A DNA stretch of 14,616 bases from JAAAPF01 sp964481035 (GTDB lineage: Bacteria > Pseudomonadota > Alphaproteobacteria > Geminicoccales > Geminicoccaceae): positions 1 through 14,616 of the forward strand of contig CAYZSE010000091.1 in assembly GCA_964481035.1 (NCBI GenBank), written 5' to 3'. Made by a program: the position numbers and the translations under genes. How positions within the stretch are numbered: the stretch's first letter is position 1; every line of letters begins with the position of its first letter. The notes under the pieces were generated by a model. It was not told the origin of the DNA and did no database searches. It was given only the letters and a program-made list of their open reading frames with translations. Of this stretch, positions 6,887 to 14,111 are shown piece by piece.

Positions 6887-7234
6887 TCAGATCGCGAAGG
6901 AGTTGCCGCAGCCGCAGGAGGACGCCGCGTTGGGATTGTGGACGCGGAAGTAGGATCCGGTCAGATCCTCGACGAAGTCGACTTCGGCGCCGATGAGATA
7001 CATCAGCGACATGCCGTCGATGACGACGCGAACGCCCTCCCTCTCGACCACGACGTCGTCGGGCTGGTGGTCGGTGTCGAGGTCGAAGCCGTATTGGAAG
7101 CCCGAGCAGCCGCCGCCGGAGACGGTGATACGAAGCTGCAAGTCGGGCGCGCTCTCGCCCGCGAGGATGTCGCGAACCCGCGCGACCGCCCGCTCGGAGA
7201 CCTGAAACGGCGCTGGTGCCGTGCCGCTTCCCAT
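6887..7234 (-). CDS. erpA: A-type iron-sulfur cluster insertion protein (ErpA/IscA family)
   Basis: A-type carriers accept Fe-S clusters from a scaffold and pass them to apo-enzymes in the cytoplasm. The 115-residue product has the three invariant cysteines: Cys43 in SGGGCSGFQY, and Cys107 and Cys109 in SSCGCGNSF near the C-terminus. The frame opens at a GTG at 7238-7240, but the ribosome binding site AGAGGT (7241-7246) abuts that GTG and sits 6 nt before the ATG at 7232-7234, so the ATG is chosen (N-terminus MGSGTAPAPFQVSERA). ErpA is the best name from context next to dgt and xthA; IscA cannot be excluded because no isc or suf genes are present here. It is divergent from dgt and first in an erpA-xthA unit. 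Confidence 0.93.
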   Translation of the reverse strand: MGSGTAPAPFQVSERAVARVRDILAGESAPDLQLRITVSGGGCSGFQYGFDLDTDHQPDDVVVEREGVRVVIDGMSLMYLIGAEVDFVEDLTGSYFRVHNPNAASSCGCGNSFAI

Positions 7235-7240
7235 GAGCAC

Positions 7241-7246
7241 ACCTCT
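7241..7246 (-). promoter_or_regulatory. ribosome binding site deciding the erpA start
   Basis: AGAGGT on the minus strand is 6 nt from the ATG at 7232-7234 but directly adjacent to the upstream in-frame GTG, so it supports the ATG. Confidence 0.6.
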
Positions 7247-7264
7247 TGTCTCTATGATAGGTGG

Positions 7265-7292
7265 AATGTAGGCACCCGGCGAGGCGTGTCAA
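7265..7292 (-). promoter_or_regulatory. putative sigma70-type promoter for erpA-xthA
   Basis: On the minus strand a perfect TTGACA (7287-7292) is followed after 16 bp by TACATT (7265-7270, 4 of 6 consensus), about 30 nt before the erpA ATG. It lies in the 93-bp gap between divergent erpA and dgt. I could not find an equally good promoter for dgt on the plus strand; a TATGAT at 7253-7258 lacks a matching -35 box. Confidence 0.5.
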
Positions 7293-7327
7293 ACGGCGCC
7301 GATCGCGACCAAGGGACCGGACCCAGC

Positions 7328-8482
7328 ATGGCGCTCGCCGCCTACGCCTGCCACCCCGCGGCGACCCGCGGCCGGATCTTCGCGGAGCCCGCGCATCCGC
7401 TGCGGGGTCCGTACCAGCGCGACCGCGACCGGATCATCCACTCGACGGGGTTCCGCCGGCTCGAATACAAGACCCAGGTCTTCGTCAACCACGTCGGCGA
7501 CCACTACCGCACCCGGCTGACCCACTCGCTCGAGGTGGCGCAGATCGCCCGTACGGTCGCCCGCAACCTCGCGGTCGACGAGGATCTCGCCGAGGCCATC
7601 GCGCTCGCCCACGACCTCGGCCACAGCCCCTTCGGTCATGCCGGCGAGGAGGCGCTGGACCGCTGCCTCGAGGGCCATGGCGGCTTCGACCACAACGTCC
7701 AGACGCTCAGGGTCATCACCCGGCTCGAGCAGCGCTACGCCGATTTCGACGGGCTGAACCTCGCCTTCGAGACGGTCGAGGGGCTGATCAAGCACAACGG
7801 TCCCGTCGCCGCGCCCGTGCCGCCCTTCGTCGCCGAGGTGGCGGCGGCGCAGGGCATCGCACTCGAAGGCTTCGCGCCGATCGAAGCGCAGCTCGCAGCG
7901 CTCGCCGACGACGTCGCCTACGTCAACCACGACCTCGACGACGGCCTCCGGGCGGGGATGCTCGCGGTCGACGACCTCGGGGCGCTGCCGGTGGTGGGCG
8001 AGGCCTCGGCGGAGGCCCGCGCGCGCGGGCCCGCGCTCCAGCCATCGCGGCGCGGGCACGAGATCGTCAGGCGGGTCATGGACAGCATGGTCACCGATCT
8101 CGTCGCCACGAGCCGGGCCAACCTCGACGCGGCGGCGCCGCAGGATGTCGACGACGTGCGCCGGGCGGGCCGCCCGCTGGTCGCCTTCTCGGCGGAGATG
8201 GAGGCGGCGGTGGCGGCGATCAAAGCGTTCTTGCGGCAGCACCTCTACCGTCACTACAAGGTCCAGCGCACGACGGTGAAGGCGAAGCGGGTCGTCGCGG
8301 AGCTCTTCGCCCTGCTCACGGCCGAGCCCGGGTGCCTGCCGCCGCAATGGCAGGCGCGCTGCGACGCCTCGCACGGGGCCCGCACCACCGCTGCCGTGCG
8401 CGACTACATCGCCGGCATGACCGACCGCTTCGCGCTCGACGAGCACGCCCGCCTGACCCGCCTGGACGACGTCCGCCCATGA
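7328..8482 (+). CDS. dgt: deoxyguanosinetriphosphate triphosphohydrolase-like HD protein
   Basis: Dgt-family HD enzymes hydrolyse dNTPs to the nucleoside and triphosphate, adjusting dNTP pools; many alphaproteobacterial members are annotated only as dGTPase-like. The 384-residue product has the family hallmarks: RDRDRIIHSTGFRRLEYKTQV near residue 35, His66 in RLTHSLEVAQIAR, the His95-Asp96 pair in LAHDLGHSPFGHAGE, and Asp194-Asp195 in ADDVAYVNHD, which together bind the metal. The ATG at 7328 gives the usual MALAAYACHP start, with AAGGGA 11 nt upstream; the frame is open further back across the divergent gap, but nothing there resembles the family. Its stop overlaps the argS start by 4 bp (ATGA). 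The exact nucleotide preference cannot be read from sequence. Confidence 0.94.
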   Translation: MALAAYACHPAATRGRIFAEPAHPLRGPYQRDRDRIIHSTGFRRLEYKTQVFVNHVGDHYRTRLTHSLEVAQIARTVARNLAVDEDLAEAIALAHDLGHSPFGHAGEEALDRCLEGHGGFDHNVQTLRVITRLEQRYADFDGLNLAFETVEGLIKHNGPVAAPVPPFVAEVAAAQGIALEGFAPIEAQLAALADDVAYVNHDLDDGLRAGMLAVDDLGALPVVGEASAEARARGPALQPSRRGHEIVRRVMDSMVTDLVATSRANLDAAAPQDVDDVRRAGRPLVAFSAEMEAAVAAIKAFLRQHLYRHYKVQRTTVKAKRVVAELFALLTAEPGCLPPQWQARCDASHGARTTAAVRDYIAGMTDRFALDEHARLTRLDDVRP

Positions 8483-10221
8483 ACCTCTTCGCTCTCTTCG
8501 CGCAGCACGTGGCGACGGCGCTCGCCGGGATGCAGGCCCAGGGGCTGCTCCCCGCCGATCTCGCGCTCGAGCGCTTCAGCGTGGAGCCGCCGCGCGATCC
8601 GAGCCACGGCCAGCTCGCGACCAATGCGGCTCTCGTCCTCGCCAAGCCCGCGCGCACCAGCCCGATGGCCCTCGCCGAGCCCTTGGCCCAGGCGCTGCGC
8701 GCGGTCGGGGGGGTGCGCGAGGTCACGGTCGCCAAGCCCGGCTTCGTCAACATCCGCATCGACGACAGGCTCCTGCACGATGTCCTGCGCGCCGCGCTCA
8801 GGGGCGGCGCGCGCTTCGGGCTGGTCGATGTCGGGCACGAGGTGCCGGTCAACGTCGAATACTGCTCGGCCAACCCGACAGGCCCGCTGCACGTCGGCCA
8901 CGGCCGCGGCACCGTCTACGGCGACGCCTTGGCCTCGCTCCTGGCCGCCGTCGGCTACGCGGTGACGCGCGAGTACTACGTCAACGACGGCGGGGCGCAG
9001 ATCGAGATCCTCGCCCGCTCGGTGCACCACCGCTACCGCCAGGTTCTCGGCGAGGAGGCGGGTCCGGTGCCGGAGGGCTGCTATCCGGGCGACTACCTCG
9101 TGCCGGTGGCCCAGGACCTCGCCCGGCGCGACGGCGACCGCTGGCTCGCCGCCGCCGAAGCCGATTGGCTCGGCCCCATCGGCGACTTCGCCAAGGCGGC
9201 GATGCTCGAGGTCATCAAGGACGACCTCGCCTCGCTGAAGGTGCGCCACGACGTCTTCACCAGCGAGGCCCAGCTCGTCGCGGCCGGCACGGTCGAGCGC
9301 TGCATCGCCGAGCTCGAGGCCCGCGACCTCGTCTACACCGGCATGCTCGAGCCGCCCAAGGGCAAGCCGATCGAGGACTGGGAGCCGCGCCCGCAGCTCC
9401 TCTTCCGCGCGACCCGCTTCGGCGACGACACCGACCGCCCGCTCCAGCGCTCGACGGGCGACTGGACCTACTTCGCCAACGACATCGCCAACCACTTCGA
9501 CAAGTACCGGCGCGGCTTCGCCGAGATGATCGACGTCTGGGGCGCCGATCACGGCGGCTATGTCAAGCGGATGCAGGCGGGCGTCGCCGGCATGACCGAT
9601 GGCGAAGGCCGGCTCGAGGTCAAGCTCTGCCAGCTCGTCCAGCTCATGGACGGCGGCCAGCCCTTGAGGATGTCGAAGCGGGCCGGGCGCATCGTGACGC
9701 TCGGGGACGTCGTCGACGAGGTGGGCGCCGACGTCTTCCGCTTCATCATGCTGACCCGGAAGAACGACGCCACGCTCGATTTCGACCTGCAGAAGGTCGT
9801 CGAGCAGTCGAAGGACAACCCGGTCTTCTACGTCCAGTACGCGCATGCTCGCATCTGCTCGGTGTTCGCCAAGGCGGGCGAGGCCGGGCTGGACACGGGC
9901 GAGCTCGCCGCCGCCGACCTCGCGCTGCTCGGGGACGACGGCGAACGGGCGGTGCTCGAAATCCTCGCCCAATACCCGCGCGTGCTGGCGCTCGCCGCCG
10001 AGCACCGCGAGCCGCACCGGATCGCCTTCTACCTGGAGGAGCTGGCCGGTGCGGTGCATCGGCTGTGGACCCGCGGCAAGGAGGAGGCGGGCCTGCGCTT
10101 TCTCATCGCGGAGGCGCCGGAGCTGAGCCGGGCACGGCTCGCACTCCTGCATGGGGCGCGGCTGGTTCTGGCGGGCGGGATGCGCTTGTTGGGCGTCGAA
10201 CCCGTCGACGCCATGCATTAG
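8479..10221 (+). CDS. argS: arginyl-tRNA synthetase
   Basis: This class I synthetase charges tRNA-Arg with arginine. The 580-residue product shows the N-terminal tRNA-contact domain (residues about 1-115, with PRDPSHGQLATNAALVLAK), the HIGH motif in SANPTGPLHVGHGRG (His138-Val-Gly-His141), the KMSKS-equivalent RMSKR at 397-401 and a C-terminal helical anticodon-binding (DALR) domain from about residue 450 (YVQYAHARICSVF). The KMSKS Lys is retained at 400, whereas many ArgS lack the canonical motif. The ATG at 8479 overlaps the dgt stop, so its translation probably depends on ribosomes finishing dgt. A 35-bp gap follows, containing the ribosome binding site of the SPOR gene. Confidence 0.97.
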   Translation: MNLFALFAQHVATALAGMQAQGLLPADLALERFSVEPPRDPSHGQLATNAALVLAKPARTSPMALAEPLAQALRAVGGVREVTVAKPGFVNIRIDDRLLHDVLRAALRGGARFGLVDVGHEVPVNVEYCSANPTGPLHVGHGRGTVYGDALASLLAAVGYAVTREYYVNDGGAQIEILARSVHHRYRQVLGEEAGPVPEGCYPGDYLVPVAQDLARRDGDRWLAAAEADWLGPIGDFAKAAMLEVIKDDLASLKVRHDVFTSEAQLVAAGTVERCIAELEARDLVYTGMLEPPKGKPIEDWEPRPQLLFRATRFGDDTDRPLQRSTGDWTYFANDIANHFDKYRRGFAEMIDVWGADHGGYVKRMQAGVAGMTDGEGRLEVKLCQLVQLMDGGQPLRMSKRAGRIVTLGDVVDEVGADVFRFIMLTRKNDATLDFDLQKVVEQSKDNPVFYVQYAHARICSVFAKAGEAGLDTGELAAADLALLGDDGERAVLEILAQYPRVLALAAEHREPHRIAFYLEELAGAVHRLWTRGKEEAGLRFLIAEAPELSRARLALLHGARLVLAGGMRLLGVEPVDAMH

Positions 10222-10243
10222 GGTGGGATGGTAAGGGCAAGTC

Positions 10244-10249
10244 GAGGAG
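10244..10249 (+). promoter_or_regulatory. ribosome binding site supporting a TTG start for the SPOR protein
   Basis: GAGGAG lies 7 nt before TTG at 10257-10259 but 19 nt before the next in-frame ATG at 10269, so the TTG is the better start. Confidence 0.6.
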
Positions 10250-10256
10250 CGGGCGC

Positions 10257-10916
10257 TTGAGCGGTGCGATGTGGCGGTGGCTGTGGACAGGCTCGGTGGT
10301 GGGCATCTTCATCCTTGTGGTGGGCCTCGCGCTCGAGGGCGCGCCGCCGGGGGACGGCGAGCTGCCCGTCATCGCCGCCGCGGACAGCCCCTTGAAGGAG
10401 CGTCTGGCACTGCCGGCGGTCGAAGAGGTGGTGCCGCGCTCGACCGTCTTGAACCTCCTCGCCGCACCCGACGACCCGGCGGCGCTCGTCGACGAGGCAT
10501 CGCCGACGCTGGATCGCGCGCTGGCAGCGAAGGCCGAGCGCGAGCGCGAGATCGCCGACATCGAGGCGAGCCTCAATGCCATCGCGCCGGGCGAGCCGGT
10601 CGCGGAGCCGGCGCGCCGTCCGAACGTCGATGGCGGCGAGCCGGCGACGGCGGCATTGGGCGGGACCGGACGCTACCGCATCCAGATCGCCGCCGTCCGC
10701 CCCGGCCAGGAGCAGGCCACCTTCGACGAGCTGCAGGTGCGCTACGGCTCGATCCTCGGTGATCTCCAGCCGCGCTTCCAGGCCTTCTCCGGCGAAAGCG
10801 GCGTGCTGGTGCGGATCCAAGCGGGGCCGCTCGGCGCCGAGGCCGACGCCGAGGCGCGCTGCCGCCGCCTGCGCGAGGCGGGCGGCGAGTGCTTCGTCGT
10901 CGCGGCCCCCGGTTGA
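10257..10916 (+). CDS. membrane-anchored SPOR-domain protein
   Basis: The 219-residue product has a short cytoplasmic lead, one transmembrane segment (WLWTGSVVGIFILVVGLAL, about 7-25), a periplasmic low-complexity and charged stretch with a likely helix near residues 80-105, and a C-terminal SPOR domain from about 140 to 217 (YRIQIAAVRPGQEQA ... VLVRIQAGPLGAEADAEARC). SPOR domains bind glycan strands stripped of stem peptides, which accumulate at the division septum, so a septal cell-wall role is inferred. It is the standard companion between argS and nagZ in alphaproteobacteria. The TTG start is preferred over the ATG at 10269 because of ribosome binding site spacing. The stop overlaps the nagZ TTG by 4 bp. 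There are no catalytic motifs. Confidence 0.88.
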   Translation: MSGAMWRWLWTGSVVGIFILVVGLALEGAPPGDGELPVIAAADSPLKERLALPAVEEVVPRSTVLNLLAAPDDPAALVDEASPTLDRALAAKAEREREIADIEASLNAIAPGEPVAEPARRPNVDGGEPATAALGGTGRYRIQIAAVRPGQEQATFDELQVRYGSILGDLQPRFQAFSGESGVLVRIQAGPLGAEADAEARCRRLREAGGECFVVAAPG

Positions 10917-11923
10917 GCGCTCCCAAGGCGGTCGTCGTCGGCCTGGCGGGGCCCTCGCTCGACCCCGACGAGGCGCGCCTGCTCCGCCGGCACCGGCCGC
11001 TCGGCGTCATCCTCTTTCGCCGCAACGTCGAGAGCCGCGCGCAGCTGCGTCGCCTCACGGCGGACGTGCGCGCGGCGCTGGGCGACGAGGCGGCGCCGGT
11101 CCTGGTCGATCAGGAGGGCGGCCGGGTCGCCAGGCTCGGCCCGCCCGAATGGCGTCGCTACCCCCCGGCCCGCCGCCTGGGCGCGCTCGCCGAGCGCGAC
11201 CGCGCGCGCGGCAGCACCGCCGCCCGAACGCTCGCCCGCCGCATCGCCCTCGACCTCACCGAGGTCGGCATCGACTGGAACTGCGCGCCGCTGGTCGACG
11301 TCGTCCGCCCCGAGACCCACGACGCCATCGGCGACCGCGCCTTCGCCGCCGATCCCGCGCTGGTGGCGGCGCTCGGCGCGGCGATGATCGCGGGCTTTCT
11401 CGAGGGCGGTGTGGTGCCCGTCGTCAAGCACGCCCCGGGGCACGGCCGGGCCCGGGTCGACCCGCACCTGGCCCTGCCGCGGGTCGAGGCCAGCGCCCCG
11501 GAGCTCGAGGCGCTCGACGCCGTGCCGTTTCGCGCCCTCGCCGCCGCCCCCGCCGTCATGATCGCGCACGTCGTCTACACGGCGCTCGATCCCGAAGCCC
11601 CTGCGAGCTGCTCGAAGCGCGTCGTCGAGCACGTCCGACATGCGCTCGGCATGAGCGGGCTCGTCCTCTCCGACGACGTCGACATGGGGGCGCTGGCAGG
11701 CACGACGGCGGCACGGATCGCGGCCGTCCTCGCCGCCGGCTGCGACGTGGCGCTGCAGTGCAACGGTCGGTGCTTCGACCTCGAGGCCGCGCTCGACGCG
11801 GCGCCGCCACTCACGCCGGCCGCGCGGAAACGACTGGACGCGGCGCGGGCGCAGCGGCTACCCCAGCCGCCGGCGTTCGACGCCGCCGCGCTCGACGACG
11901 CGCTCGCGGCGGCCTTCGCCTGA
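10913..11923 (+). CDS. nagZ: beta-N-acetylhexosaminidase NagZ (glycoside hydrolase family 3)
   Basis: NagZ removes N-acetylglucosamine from anhydromuropeptides in cytoplasmic peptidoglycan recycling and so can affect AmpC beta-lactamase induction. The 336-residue product has PLGVILFRRNVES near 29-41, VDQEGGRV at 65-72, the KHAPGHG strand (172-178), the Asp183-x-His185 general acid/base loop and the nucleophile Asp254 in VLSDDVDM. In most relatives the loops read KHxPGHG and DSH; here Pro replaces Ser in DPH. Start: TTG at 10913-10915 overlaps the SPOR stop (TTGA) and gives MSAPKAVVVGL, the expected length, but has no ribosome binding site, implying re-initiation; a GTG at 10889 has a GAGG 10 nt upstream and would add eight residues. 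Upstream coupling is likely either way. Confidence 0.94.
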   Translation: MSAPKAVVVGLAGPSLDPDEARLLRRHRPLGVILFRRNVESRAQLRRLTADVRAALGDEAAPVLVDQEGGRVARLGPPEWRRYPPARRLGALAERDRARGSTAARTLARRIALDLTEVGIDWNCAPLVDVVRPETHDAIGDRAFAADPALVAALGAAMIAGFLEGGVVPVVKHAPGHGRARVDPHLALPRVEASAPELEALDAVPFRALAAAPAVMIAHVVYTALDPEAPASCSKRVVEHVRHALGMSGLVLSDDVDMGALAGTTAARIAAVLAAGCDVALQCNGRCFDLEAALDAAPPLTPAARKRLDAARAQRLPQPPAFDAAALDDALAAAFA

Positions 11924-11925
11924 CG

Positions 11926-11940
11926 CCGGCCGCGGGCCGG
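11926..11940 (+). promoter_or_regulatory. hairpin overlapping the ribosome binding site of the M50 gene
   Basis: CCGGCC (11926-11931) and GGCCGG (11935-11940) are a perfect 6-bp inverted repeat with a GCG loop, located just after the nagZ stop. The right arm includes the first two bases of the GGAGGGGAG purine tract (11939-11947) that serves the next gene, so folding could limit initiation. Alternatively it is a processing or stability stem. Confidence 0.4.
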
Positions 11941-11947
11941 AGGGGAG

Positions 11948-12667
11948 TTGAGCTTGGACGTCCTGGCCATCGGCCACGCCCTCTCGGTCTGGTTCCTGCC
12001 GGTGATCCTCGCGATCACCCTGCACGAGGCGGCGCACGCCCTCGCCGCGGATCGGCTCGGCGACGACACCGCGCGGCGCCTGGGGCGGGTCTCGCTCAAC
12101 CCCGTGCGGCACATCGACCCCTTCGGCACCCTGCTGCTGCCGGGCCTTCTGCTCGTGCTCTCGCCCGTCGTCTTCGGCTGGGCCAAGCCCGTGCCGGTCG
12201 ACATGCGGCGGCTACGGCGGCCGAAGCGCGACATGGCACTCGTCGCCGCAGCCGGCCCGGCCTGCAACCTGCTTCTGGCGATCCTCTGCGCCTGGTTGCT
12301 GCTCGTGCCGGTCACCCTGCTCGACGGCGAGCTCGAGGCGTGGCTCGTCCAGAACCTCGTCAACGCCATCCTCATCAATCTCGTCCTCGGGATCTTCAAC
12401 CTGTTCCCGCTGCCGCCGCTCGACGGCGGGCGGATCGCTGTCGGCCTCCTGCCCGCGCCCCTGGCGGTGCGCTACGCCCGGCTGGAGCTCCTGGGCCTGC
12501 CGATCCTGCTCGTCCTGGTCTTCGTCGTGCCGGCGGTGAGCCGCGAGCTCGGCGGCGACTTCAGCCCGATCGCCAGCTTCGTCTTCGGCATCCTGGAGCC
12601 CGCCGTCGGCCTGGTCGCGGCGTTGAGCCCCTGGAGCACGGCGCAACTCGCGGGAGCGATGTTTTGA
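11948..12667 (+). CDS. M50-family (site-2 protease-like) membrane metalloprotease
   Basis: The 239-residue product is hydrophobic with about five or six membrane segments. It has the zinc motif His26-Glu27-Ala-Ala-His30 in the first hydrophobic block, the SLNPVRHIDPFGT loop (49-61), the GPACN motif (103-107) and the third ligand Asp159 in NLFPLPPLDGGR. This fits the compact site-2 protease subgroup without PDZ domains; substrates of such proteins are mostly unknown. The purine tract GGAGGGGAG supports either TTG at 11948 (4 nt after GGAGG) or TTG at 11954 (6 nt after GGGGAG), a difference of two residues. It starts 24 bp after nagZ and its stop overlaps the scpA TTG by 4 bp, so it is embedded in the operon. 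It may act in envelope signalling, but nothing in the sequence shows that. Confidence 0.9.
   Translation: MSLDVLAIGHALSVWFLPVILAITLHEAAHALAADRLGDDTARRLGRVSLNPVRHIDPFGTLLLPGLLLVLSPVVFGWAKPVPVDMRRLRRPKRDMALVAAAGPACNLLLAILCAWLLLVPVTLLDGELEAWLVQNLVNAILINLVLGIFNLFPLPPLDGGRIAVGLLPAPLAVRYARLELLGLPILLVLVFVVPAVSRELGGDFSPIASFVFGILEPAVGLVAALSPWSTAQLAGAMF
12652..12656 (+). promoter_or_regulatory. ribosome binding site supporting the scpA TTG start
   Basis: GGGAG inside the end of the M50 gene lies 7 nt before TTG at 12664-12666, ideal spacing; the next in-frame candidate is GTG at 12676. Confidence 0.5.
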
Positions 12668-13428
12668 GCGGGTCCGTGCCTGCCGCTGGTGCCGGGGAGG
12701 CCGATCCCGACGCGCTCATCGTCGCCGTCGACGGCTTCTCGGGCCCGCTCGACGTCCTGCTCGTCCTCGCCCGCAAGCAGCAGGTCGACCTGACCAAGAT
12801 CTCGATCCTGCGGCTGGTCGAGCAGTATCTAACCTTCCTGCAGGCGGCCCTGGCCCGCCGGCTCGACCTCGCCGCCGACTATCTCGTGACGGCCTCGTGG
12901 CTCGCCTATCTCAAGTCGCGGCTGCTCCTGCCGGCACCGAGCGAGCCGGAGGCGGAGGAGGCGCAGGCGCTGGCCGAGGCGCTGACCCAGCGGCTGCAGC
13001 GCCTGGAGGCGATCCGCGGTGCGGTGGTCCAGCTTCGAGAGCGGCCGCGGCTCGGCGTCGAGCGACTGGCGCGCGGCGCGCCCGAGGGTCTCGAGGTCAC
13101 CCGCCTCGACGGCTTCACGACGACCCTGCCCGAGCTGCTCCGCGCCTACGCCCTGGTCGTGCGCCGCCGCCGGACGCAGCGGCTGACCTTCGCCCGGCCC
13201 GAGGTCGTGCCCATCGACGTCGCCCGCGAGGGGCTGCGGGCGAAGCTGAAGGAGAGCCCCGCCTGGCACCGCCTCGAGGAGATGCTGCCCGCTCATCTGC
13301 TCCGGCCCGGGCTCGCGCGCTCGGCGGTGGCCTCGGGCTTCGCCGCCGCCCTGGAGCTCGCCCGCACCGACGAGGTCGAGCTGCGCCAGGACGGCCCCCG
13401 CGAACCGCTCCTCCTGCGCGGCCGATGA
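12664..13428 (+). CDS. scpA: segregation and condensation protein A (kleisin)
   Basis: ScpA is the kleisin that bridges the two heads of the Smc dimer and, with ScpB, forms the bacterial condensin that organises and segregates the chromosome. The 254-residue product shows the N-terminal FSGPLDVLLVLARKQQVDL (25-43), the DLAADYLVTASWLAYLKSRL helix pair (68-87), an acidic/helical middle and the C-terminal winged-helix region ending FAAALELARTDEVELRQ. Length and ends are normal. The TTG at 12664 overlaps the M50 stop (TTGA) and has a good ribosome binding site; the frame is open far upstream through the M50 gene and nagZ, which is a GC-rich artefact. Its stop overlaps the scpB ATG by 4 bp. No smc gene is in the window. 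Confidence 0.95.
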   Translation: MSGSVPAAGAGEADPDALIVAVDGFSGPLDVLLVLARKQQVDLTKISILRLVEQYLTFLQAALARRLDLAADYLVTASWLAYLKSRLLLPAPSEPEAEEAQALAEALTQRLQRLEAIRGAVVQLRERPRLGVERLARGAPEGLEVTRLDGFTTTLPELLRAYALVVRRRRTQRLTFARPEVVPIDVAREGLRAKLKESPAWHRLEEMLPAHLLRPGLARSAVASGFAAALELARTDEVELRQDGPREPLLLRGR

Positions 13429-14054
13429 GCGAGACCCCGCCCGCGCCGGCACCCGACGAGAGCACGCTCCGGCGGATCGTCGAGGCGCTCCTCTTCGCCG
13501 CCCCCGAGCCCCTGAGCGAGGGCGACATCCAGGCGTTCCTGCCGGTGCCCGTGGCGGTCGGCCCGCTCCTGCGAGCCCTCGCCACCGACTACGCCGGCCG
13601 CGGCGTGCAGCTCGAGTGCCACGACGAACGCTGGGCGATGCGGACCGCGCCGGACATGGCGCCCTTCCTCGCGCGCCTCCACGTCCGGCCCAAGCCGCTC
13701 TCCCAGGCGGCGCTCGAGACGCTCGCCATCATCGCCTACCGCCAGCCGGTGAGCCGCGCCGAGATCGAGCAGATCCGCGGCGTCAGCGTCAGTCGCGGCA
13801 CCCTCGACCTCCTGGTCGAGGCGGGCTGGGTCCGGCCGCGGGGGCGCAAGCCCGTGCCCGGCCGGCCGGTGACCTGGGTGACCACTCCGGCCTTCCTCGA
13901 CCATTTCGACCTCGCCAGCCTCGACGACCTGCCGCGAGTCGAGGAGCTGGCCGGCGCCGGCTTGTTCGACGCCGCCGAGGCGGCCGCGCCCGAGCCGGCA
14001 GGCGACAGGCCGCCCCCGGAGGAGACCACCGCGGGCGACGAGCCGCTCGCCTGA
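13425..14054 (+). CDS. scpB: segregation and condensation protein B
   Basis: ScpB dimers bind ScpA and regulate the Smc-kleisin complex. The 209-residue product has two winged-helix domains: the first starts LRRIVEALLFAAPEPLSEGD (about 15-34) and the second holds the family signature ETLAIIAYRQPVSRAEIEQI and RGVSVSRGTLDLL (about 104-136), followed by GRPVTWVTTPAFLDHFDLASLDDLP. The C-terminal 35 residues are Ala/Pro/Glu-rich and probably disordered. The ATG at 13425 overlaps the scpA stop (ATGA), so the two condensin partners are translationally coupled. In the common alphaproteobacterial order tatA follows scpB; here a Uma2-family gene follows instead. Confidence 0.95.
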   Translation: MSETPPAPAPDESTLRRIVEALLFAAPEPLSEGDIQAFLPVPVAVGPLLRALATDYAGRGVQLECHDERWAMRTAPDMAPFLARLHVRPKPLSQAALETLAIIAYRQPVSRAEIEQIRGVSVSRGTLDLLVEAGWVRPRGRKPVPGRPVTWVTTPAFLDHFDLASLDDLPRVEELAGAGLFDAAEAAAPEPAGDRPPPEETTAGDEPLA

Positions 14055-14111
14055 GCCGGCACCCGGTGGCATGCTGCGGCGCGTCGAGTGAGGCCATCGA
14101 GGGGAGCCGTC

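Noticed and set aside
6599..7327. In-frame upstream extension of dgt across the erpA gap
   Set aside because: It would run antisense through erpA and xthA; the family N-terminus begins at 7328.
7235..7327. A matching divergent promoter for dgt
   Set aside because: TATGAT at 7253-7258 has no acceptable -35 element on the plus strand at 16-18 bp, so I do not list it.
7261..10221. A single 986-codon open frame running through dgt into argS
   Set aside because: Only the part from 8479 matches ArgS; upstream it is the out-of-frame reading of dgt, kept open by the scarcity of stops in GC-rich DNA. The ATGA overlap marks the true boundary.
10576..13428. A 950-codon open frame ending in scpA
   Set aside because: Residues before 12664 are Arg/Pro/Ala-rich out-of-frame readings of the SPOR, nagZ and M50 genes; ScpA starts at the TTG with a ribosome binding site.
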